NCBI GenBank assembly: GCA_964535315.1
Contig: CAZHTS010000126.1
Location: 1 to 10,108 of the forward strand
Reading direction: 5' to 3'
Length of the DNA: 10,108 nt
From: CAZHTS01 sp964535315
GTDB taxonomy: Bacteria; Chloroflexota; Anaerolineae; Anaerolineales; Anaerolineaceae
In this document: positions 6,383 through 10,108 of the stretch, piece by piece
Position numbering within the stretch: the first letter of the stretch is position 1
How the letters are laid out: every line of letters begins with the position of its first letter
Translations under genes and position numbers: made by a program
Notes under the pieces: generated by a model
What the model was told of the DNA's origin: nothing
Database searches by the model: none
The model's input: only the letters and a program-made list of their open reading frames with translations

Positions 6383-6937
6383 ATGCCAACCATTAACGAC
6401 GTAGCCCACCTTGAATTGACCTGGAAACAGGCCACCGTTTTCAAACAGGAATACACCCTGCTCGCCGGCGAGCAAACGCTGGCGACGCTTAAGTTTGCGG
6501 GTGGTCTGAGCGCCACAGCCACCGCCGCCTGCGACGCCGGCCATTGGACGTTCCGGCGCGGTTTCTGGCGCAGCAAAGTAACGGTCTATGCCAACGACAG
6601 CGCCGGCGAACTGCTCACCTTTCAGGGCAACGTCTGGGGCAACGGCGGCAGCCTGCACCTGAACGACGGTCGCCAGTATCGCACCCACTCCAATTTCTGG
6701 GGCACCCGTTACGAAATCCTGCAAGGCGAAGGCGAGGTCTTGCTGCGTTACCACATCCACAACGGGCTGCGCGTCGGCGCCACGTTGGAAATCACCCCCG
6801 CTGCCCGCCGCCTGCCGGAACTGGCGCTCTTCGCCCCGTTGGGCTGGTACCTGGCAGTCTTGCGGCAAAGCGATACCGCCGGCATCGCCGTGGTTACCGC
6901 CTGCACCAGTGCAGTAATCACAACCACCCTGCACTAG
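6383..6937 (+). CDS. Small beta-rich protein of unknown function, possibly tubby/LURP-like barrel
   Basis: This 184-residue protein has no signal peptide. It consists of many short alternating polar/hydrophobic segments with aromatic residues at strand ends (LELTWKQ, HWTFRRGFWRSKVTVY, THSNFWGTRYEIL), as expected of an antiparallel beta barrel. The last quarter contains a more hydrophobic stretch (LPELALFAPLGWYLAVL, about 144-160) like the central helix of tubby/LURP-one-related barrels. That assignment is only a fold guess. GAGAGG (6371-6376) lies 6 nt before the ATG and 15 nt separate it from the regulator stop, so it belongs to the same operon. The stop TAG overlaps the stop of the opposing gene in the shared CTAG. 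No catalytic residues can be named. Confidence 0.8.
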   Translation: MPTINDVAHLELTWKQATVFKQEYTLLAGEQTLATLKFAGGLSATATAACDAGHWTFRRGFWRSKVTVYANDSAGELLTFQGNVWGNGGSLHLNDGRQYRTHSNFWGTRYEILQGEGEVLLRYHIHNGLRVGATLEITPAARRLPELALFAPLGWYLAVLRQSDTAGIAVVTACTSAVITTTLH

Positions 6938-7908
6938 TCCGGGCCGGCGCGGCGCAGGATGCGCAGGGCCAGGAAGGTCAACCACGGCGAGGGTGTCTTC
7001 TTATCGCTAAACGACCAGCCCTTCCACGACTGGTACATCGAACCGGCGGTGTAACGCCCGTCCGGCCCGGCCTGGGATGCAAGCAAGGCCAGCATCTGGC
7101 GAAAACGTGGATCGCCGCGCACAAAAGGAAAACGGACGAGCACGTCGGCGACATGCAGCAGGTTGTACCAGACAAAGGGGTACTTGAGCTTGCGAAAGTC
7201 GCTGCCCACCCCGAAGAGATAATACTTTTCGCCGGGGGCCGCGGCCCAGTGTTGCAGCAGCATCTCGGCTGCGGCGTGTACCGCCGGAGCATCGGCCCAT
7301 TCGGGGGCAAGGGCCAACGCCTTGAGCGCAAACACGTTGGCAATCGGGCAGGGATCGCCCTTGCGCCCCGGCCCGCGGAATTTTCCCAGTTCGGGGGCCA
7401 CCACGCAGCCCCAGCCGCGCTCGCCGCCCAACCCGGCCAGGTGTTCCACCGCCCGGCGCAGGCGTTCGTCGGCGCCCAGGCCAAAGGCCAGCAGGCTGTA
7501 AAGCAGCGTCGGGCTGTCGCACACCATCCACGTCCAGCCGTCCTCGCCGCTGCCGCCAAAGGCGCGCGGCACGTTGACCAGGCTTTGCAGTGCGCCCTCG
7601 GGCGAGCGGTGCGCCAGCACGGCAGCGATGCCCGGCGCCAGACCGGGGTCGGCGGCGTTCAGGCCGAAATCGGCCAGCGTGCTGAACTTATAGATCGGAT
7701 AAGCCGCGTCGTTATGGCGGGCAAAGGTGTACCCCGGCCAGCCGGCCACCTCGGCCAGCATAGCCTGCACCAGCGGGTGAGCGAGCAGGTCGGCGCGGGC
7801 GGCGCACACAGCCGCGTCCGTCTCGGGCAGGTCACACAGGTCGCGCAGCGTGCGGTAGCGCGTCCAGGGCTCATCGGATTGCAAGAGCCAGCGGGTAATC
7901 GCCTCCAT
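6934..7908 (-). CDS. Alpha/alpha-toroid protein, prenyltransferase/terpene-cyclase-like
   Basis: The 324-residue protein is mainly helical, with repeated helix pairs rich in Ala and Leu. Its motifs include GGSGEDGWTWMVCDSPTLLYSLL (118-140), KGDPCPIANVFALKALAL (183-200), KYPFVWYNLLHVADVLVRF (242-260) and PSPWLTFLALRILR (306-319). Proteins of this look are usually grouped with the prenyltransferase/squalene-oxidase repeat fold. D185-P-C187 and H252 resemble in order and spacing the D-x-C...H zinc site of protein prenyltransferase beta subunits, but the match around the His is loose. No DxDD cyclase motif is present. I prefer the ATG at 7908, because AAGGAG (7919-7914) lies 5 nt upstream; a GTG at 7926 would overlap this ribosome site. 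It follows the membrane protein gene by 24 nt, so they form one unit. Substrate and reaction are unknown. Confidence 0.82.
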   Translation of the reverse strand: MEAITRWLLQSDEPWTRYRTLRDLCDLPETDAAVCAARADLLAHPLVQAMLAEVAGWPGYTFARHNDAAYPIYKFSTLADFGLNAADPGLAPGIAAVLAHRSPEGALQSLVNVPRAFGGSGEDGWTWMVCDSPTLLYSLLAFGLGADERLRRAVEHLAGLGGERGWGCVVAPELGKFRGPGRKGDPCPIANVFALKALALAPEWADAPAVHAAAEMLLQHWAAAPGEKYYLFGVGSDFRKLKYPFVWYNLLHVADVLVRFPFVRGDPRFRQMLALLASQAGPDGRYTAGSMYQSWKGWSFSDKKTPSPWLTFLALRILRRAGPD

Positions 7909-7932
7909 CTGTTCTCCTTCTATCACACGGCC

Positions 7933-8799
7933 TCAATGAATGGCGACGTTGGTCAGGTACACCCGGGCCAGGTAGCTCTGGCTGCGGGTGTCGTAAAACT
8001 GCAAGCCGAGGAACTGCGGCGGGTTGGCAAAGCGTTCCTCCACGCCGTTCTCCAGGCGTTGAAAACGCTCCACCGGGCAGGCCAGATGGTACCACTGCCC
8101 CACCGGTATGGGCTGCGGGGCGGCGGCAAACCAGCCCCATTTACGCGCCTCGCCCTCCATCACAAAGCAGCGCACCGCCAGCGTATCCGGGCTGCCGGCG
8201 GGCAGATAGAGCCAGGCGCTCATCTCACCGGTCAGCGCCACGGCCTGCCCGTCCAGGCCAATCTGCCCGCTGTTGCCGGGGCCCATTTGCGCCTGGAACA
8301 GCAGCGTATCCAGCGCCTGCCCGTTACAGCGCAGCCCATCGTCGTACGCCAGGCTCTCACCCATGCGCCGCTGGTTCTCGTAACGGATCGTCCATTTACC
8401 CGGCGAGCCGCTTTCAAAGGTGTAATCGGCCGGGCCGGCAGGGCAGACCTCGGGGGCAGCGGCGGGCGGCGGCGCAGACGGCCAGAACAACAGCCCTGCC
8501 GGCAGCACCAGCAGGACGACGTACAACGCCGCCCAGCGCCGCAGGTGTGGGAAGCGCGGGTGAAAACGATTGTCAAAGTCGCTCTTCCGCCGGGCGAAGT
8601 ACACCGCCCCCACCACCCAGGCCAGCAGGTACAGGTACAACAACGCCAGCGCCCAGACAAAGGTGCGCTGGCTGCGCAGGTAGAGTTCCAGCAGCGCATA
8701 CACACCGGCCAGCGTCAACCCGCCGCCGGCCCACAGCACCTTACGTTCAATCAGGTAGGCGCCCAGGTCGCGCCATTCCGCCCGGATTTCTTTGTCCAC
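7933..8799 (-). CDS. Membrane-anchored protein with extracytoplasmic beta-sandwich domain
   Basis: The 288-residue protein has three hydrophobic helices at about 21-40, 46-68 and 88-106, with a basic loop (ARRKSDFDNRFHPRFPHLRR, 69-88) between the last two. A proline-rich linker (PSAPPPAAAP, 107-116) leads to a domain of about 170 residues outside the membrane. Its pattern of short strands, a conserved-looking WYHLACPV segment (236-243) and a terminal LGLQFYDTRSQSYLARVYLTNVAI (264-287) is reminiscent of jelly-roll, carbohydrate-binding-like modules. Four cysteines (119, 158, 211, 241) could form disulfides. The start is GTG at 8799, preceded at 4 nt by GGAGG (8808-8804). It is first in a two-gene minus-strand unit with the toroid protein, and a shared envelope or surface task is possible. 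I recognise no named family. Confidence 0.82.
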   Translation of the reverse strand: MDKEIRAEWRDLGAYLIERKVLWAGGGLTLAGVYALLELYLRSQRTFVWALALLYLYLLAWVVGAVYFARRKSDFDNRFHPRFPHLRRWAALYVVLLVLPAGLLFWPSAPPPAAAPEVCPAGPADYTFESGSPGKWTIRYENQRRMGESLAYDDGLRCNGQALDTLLFQAQMGPGNSGQIGLDGQAVALTGEMSAWLYLPAGSPDTLAVRCFVMEGEARKWGWFAAAPQPIPVGQWYHLACPVERFQRLENGVEERFANPPQFLGLQFYDTRSQSYLARVYLTNVAIH

Positions 8800-8827
8800 A
8801 AAGCCTCCGTGGATGGGGATGTAATGT

Positions 8828-8834
8828 TATTATA
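8828..8834. promoter_or_regulatory. Overlapping divergent -10 boxes between two genes
   Basis: On the minus strand 8834-8829 reads TATAAT, an exact consensus -10 for the gene starting at 8799, with a poor CGGTCA 16 nt upstream. On the plus strand 8828-8833 reads TATTAT, preceded by TGT as an extended -10, for the gene at 8841. The two boxes occupy the same AT-rich bases, so polymerase should be able to use only one direction at a time. Confidence 0.5.
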
Positions 8835-8840
8835 TGCAAT

Positions 8841-9287
8841 ATGATTAAAATGACCGAACGCGTTTACAGCAAAGCTTTTCCAGACTTCGACAGAGAAGTT
8901 GTGGCAGTTGATATTTTTTCTGTGCACGACCAGGAAAAAATCATACTGACGTTTGAAGCAAAAAACTCGGCATGGCGCCAGGGAGTCCGATTATCGTGCG
9001 ACGACGGGCTGGCGGTAAACCGGCGGCACGGCGCCAGTATGCTGATCTGGTGTGAAGCCATCCCGCAGCAGGTTCCCATACAGTGTTTTACGACCAACGG
9101 TCTGCTGGTTGTATACAATATTTGGGATCGCGGCAGGGGCATGGATTCTATGGCGCACACCTCTGGAATGTTGATTGAAGACGTTGCACACGGGCGGCGG
9201 TATCGTTGTAACGATATTGGATTGGAAACAGATTTCAATAAGCTTATTTTTAGAATCGAGCGCGTCAGGGAAGATGGCGCCGTTTAA
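8841..9287 (+). CDS. Small uncharacterised soluble protein, low GC
   Basis: The 148-residue protein has no signal peptide or membrane segment. It appears beta-rich, with a C-terminal pattern GMLIEDVAHGRRYRCND (104-120) followed by DFNKLIFRIERV (126-137) that I associate with a widespread family of small bacterial proteins without known function. Its core contains NGLLVVYNIWDRGRGMDS, and it looks like a one-domain protein. The ATG at 8841 has no Shine-Dalgarno sequence; an ATG at 8850 (residue 4) is an alternative, also without one. The extended -10 box ends 7 nt before 8841, so leaderless translation is likely. Its early part is markedly poorer in GC (25 of 60 in 8881-8940) than the genes on both sides, suggesting recent acquisition. 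A hairpin follows its stop. Confidence 0.75.
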   Translation: MIKMTERVYSKAFPDFDREVVAVDIFSVHDQEKIILTFEAKNSAWRQGVRLSCDDGLAVNRRHGASMLIWCEAIPQQVPIQCFTTNGLLVVYNIWDRGRGMDSMAHTSGMLIEDVAHGRRYRCNDIGLETDFNKLIFRIERVREDGAV

Positions 9288-9288
9288 A

Positions 9289-9309
9289 TGGGGGCACGCA
9301 GCGCCCCCA
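9289..9309 (+). terminator. GC hairpin after the low-GC gene
   Basis: TGGGGGC (9289-9295) pairs with GCCCCCA (9303-9309) around a 7-nt loop, starting 2 nt after the stop codon. The stem is strong, but what follows is CCAATCC and not a T-run, so it may terminate poorly or need a factor. It separates this gene from the promoter of the thioesterase gene. Confidence 0.45.
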
Positions 9310-9316
9310 CCAATCC

Positions 9317-9346
9317 TTGAACGCCCCGTCCAACTGGTGATATCAT
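9317..9346 (+). promoter_or_regulatory. Candidate promoter of a leaderless acyl-ACP thioesterase gene
   Basis: TTGAAC (9317-9322) is followed after 18 nt by TATCAT (9341-9346), which is itself preceded by TGA as an extended -10. The -10 box ends 7 nt before the ATG at 9354, so transcription should start at or within a base of the start codon. The sequence between (TCTCCCC) has no ribosome binding site. Confidence 0.6.
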
Positions 9347-9353
9347 TCTCCCC

Positions 9354-10100
9354 ATGACTGCCACACCTACCTGGAATACAACCGTACACGTTCCGGCTTT
9401 TGACGCCGATTTCACCCAGACCTGGAAGCCGGCCGGCGTCTGCCAGCAGTTGACCCAGATTGCCATGCAGCACGCCGGCGCCCTGGGCTACGATTACCGC
9501 GACATGCTGGCCGCCGGGCGCACCTGGGTGCTGTCGCGCCTCAAACTGCGCTTCTTTGACACGCCGCACATCGGCGAGACGCTGTCGGTCACCACCTGGC
9601 CCAAGGGTTTACAGCAAAAGCTGTTCTTCCTGCGCGACTTTGAAGTGCACGACGAAGAACACACCCTGCGCATCGCCGGCACCTCGGCCTGGCTGCTGAT
9701 GGACACCCACGCCCGCCGCCTGCTCACCCCGCAGGCGTTGGGCGGCGCGCTGCCGGATAACGACGGGCGTTTTGCCCTGGACGAGCCGCTGGAAAAACTC
9801 AACCCGCCCGAACTGCCCGAACGTTTCATCGTCACCGCCCGCTATTCCTGCATCGACCTGATGGGCCACGTCAACAACGCCCGCTACCTGGAATGGATCA
9901 GCGACTGCTTCGACCTGGACGAATACCGCCAGCGCCCGATGGCCGGCCTGCAAATCAATTACCTCAACGAGGTGCGCCCGGGCGCACGGGTGGCGGTGTG
10001 CGCCGGCCCGGCCAACGGCGACGCCGCCCACTGGCTGGTGTACGGCGTCAATCTGGAAAGCGGCCTGCGCGCCTTCGAGGCGGCCGTATCCTGGAACTGA
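9354..10100 (+). CDS. Acyl-ACP thioesterase (FatA/FatB-like, tandem hot-dog)
   Basis: The enzyme hydrolyses the thioester of acyl-acyl carrier protein and so releases free fatty acid and ends chain elongation. The 248 residues contain two hot-dog domains, as in bacterial members. The first (about 10-125) includes WVLSRLKLRFFDTPHIGETL (58-77), the second (about 155-248) the signature DLMGHVNNARYLEWI (168-182), followed by INYLNEVRPG with E206. In plant and bacterial relatives the signature is D-x-N-G/Q-H-V-N-N; here the catalytic-type Asn is replaced by M170, while D168, H172 and E206 remain. It is soluble and should be cytoplasmic. The ATG has no Shine-Dalgarno sequence and sits 7 nt after the -10 box, so it may be leaderless. 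It shares a link to ACP metabolism with acpS in the same window, though they are far apart and separately transcribed. Confidence 0.9.
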   Translation: MTATPTWNTTVHVPAFDADFTQTWKPAGVCQQLTQIAMQHAGALGYDYRDMLAAGRTWVLSRLKLRFFDTPHIGETLSVTTWPKGLQQKLFFLRDFEVHDEEHTLRIAGTSAWLLMDTHARRLLTPQALGGALPDNDGRFALDEPLEKLNPPELPERFIVTARYSCIDLMGHVNNARYLEWISDCFDLDEYRQRPMAGLQINYLNEVRPGARVAVCAGPANGDAAHWLVYGVNLESGLRAFEAAVSWN

Positions 10101-10108
10101 ACCGGGCT

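Noticed and set aside
6901..6934. Alternating CTGCAC/GTGCAG copies near the end of the beta-rich protein gene
   Set aside because: Stems are only 6 bp, one loop is 2 nt, and the sequence is coding; not enough for a terminator or repeat element.
8547..8840. Extension of the gene at 8841 upstream to 8547, which is open in the same frame
   Set aside because: The extension is Pro/Arg/Thr-rich antisense of the minus-strand gene, composition changes abruptly at about 8820, and promoter signals lie just before 8841.
6544..8844. A 766-codon open frame on the + strand across the minus-strand gene pair
   Set aside because: It is the antisense shadow of two well-supported minus-strand genes in high-GC DNA. 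It is rich in Arg, Gln, His and Ala, has no recognisable domain, and cuts through the end of the beta-rich protein gene.
8862..9615. GTTTACAGC at 8862-8870 and 9607-9615, the same as part of the operator palindrome
   Set aside because: Only one arm plus spacer is present, both are in or near coding sequence and the second arm is absent, so chance matches are more likely than regulator sites.
1..10108. CRISPR arrays, tRNA or rRNA genes, insertion sequences, integrase attachment repeats
   Set aside because: I looked for regularly spaced repeats, cloverleaf-like segments, transposase motifs and direct repeats flanking the low-GC stretches and saw none; short attachment repeats could be missed by eye.

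Overview
The window is GC-rich, densely packed bacterial chromosome with no rRNA, tRNA, CRISPR array or transposase that I can see. The style of the proteins (a paired M16B peptidase, a tryptophan-rich membrane protein next to a winged-helix regulator, a bacterial tandem hot-dog acyl-ACP thioesterase) suggests a member of the Chloroflexota, probably Anaerolineae. This is inference from protein character, not a search result.

Left block (about 120-4545, + strand). A promoter near 124-156 precedes a five-gene operon: a membrane-anchored protein of unknown function, an M16 peptidase with an intact zinc site (HxxEH), a second M16 homologue without the zinc site but with the substrate-binding Arg/Tyr pair, holo-ACP synthase (AcpS), and a small metallophosphoesterase. 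The last four genes are joined by three ATGA stop/start overlaps. The M16 pair looks like an obligate heterodimer.

Middle island (about 4525-5300). The base composition falls sharply here (26 G/C in 4861-4920 against 42 G/C in 4081-4140, counted by hand). The minus strand carries an orphan Imm26-type immunity protein with a GTG start. A 39-codon ORF of unknown origin overlaps its start. No toxin gene is visible in the window. The 3' end of the immunity gene overlaps the phosphoesterase gene tail-to-tail across a GC hairpin.

Regulated cassette (5240-6937, + strand). A near-consensus promoter overlaps a perfect 27-bp palindrome. Behind it lie a polytopic membrane protein, a one-domain winged-helix (HTH_34-like) regulator and a small beta-rich protein. 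The simplest reading is an autoregulated operon whose repressor binds the palindrome.

Right block. Convergent to the cassette, with stop codons sharing CTAG, is a minus-strand pair (6934-8799): a membrane-anchored beta-rich protein followed by an alpha/alpha-toroid protein resembling prenyltransferase/terpene-cyclase folds. Divergent from that pair is a low-GC gene of an uncharacterised small family (8841-9287). An acyl-ACP thioesterase follows (9354-10100). These last two genes lack a Shine-Dalgarno sequence, and each has an extended -10 box exactly 7 nt before its ATG, so both are candidates for leaderless translation.
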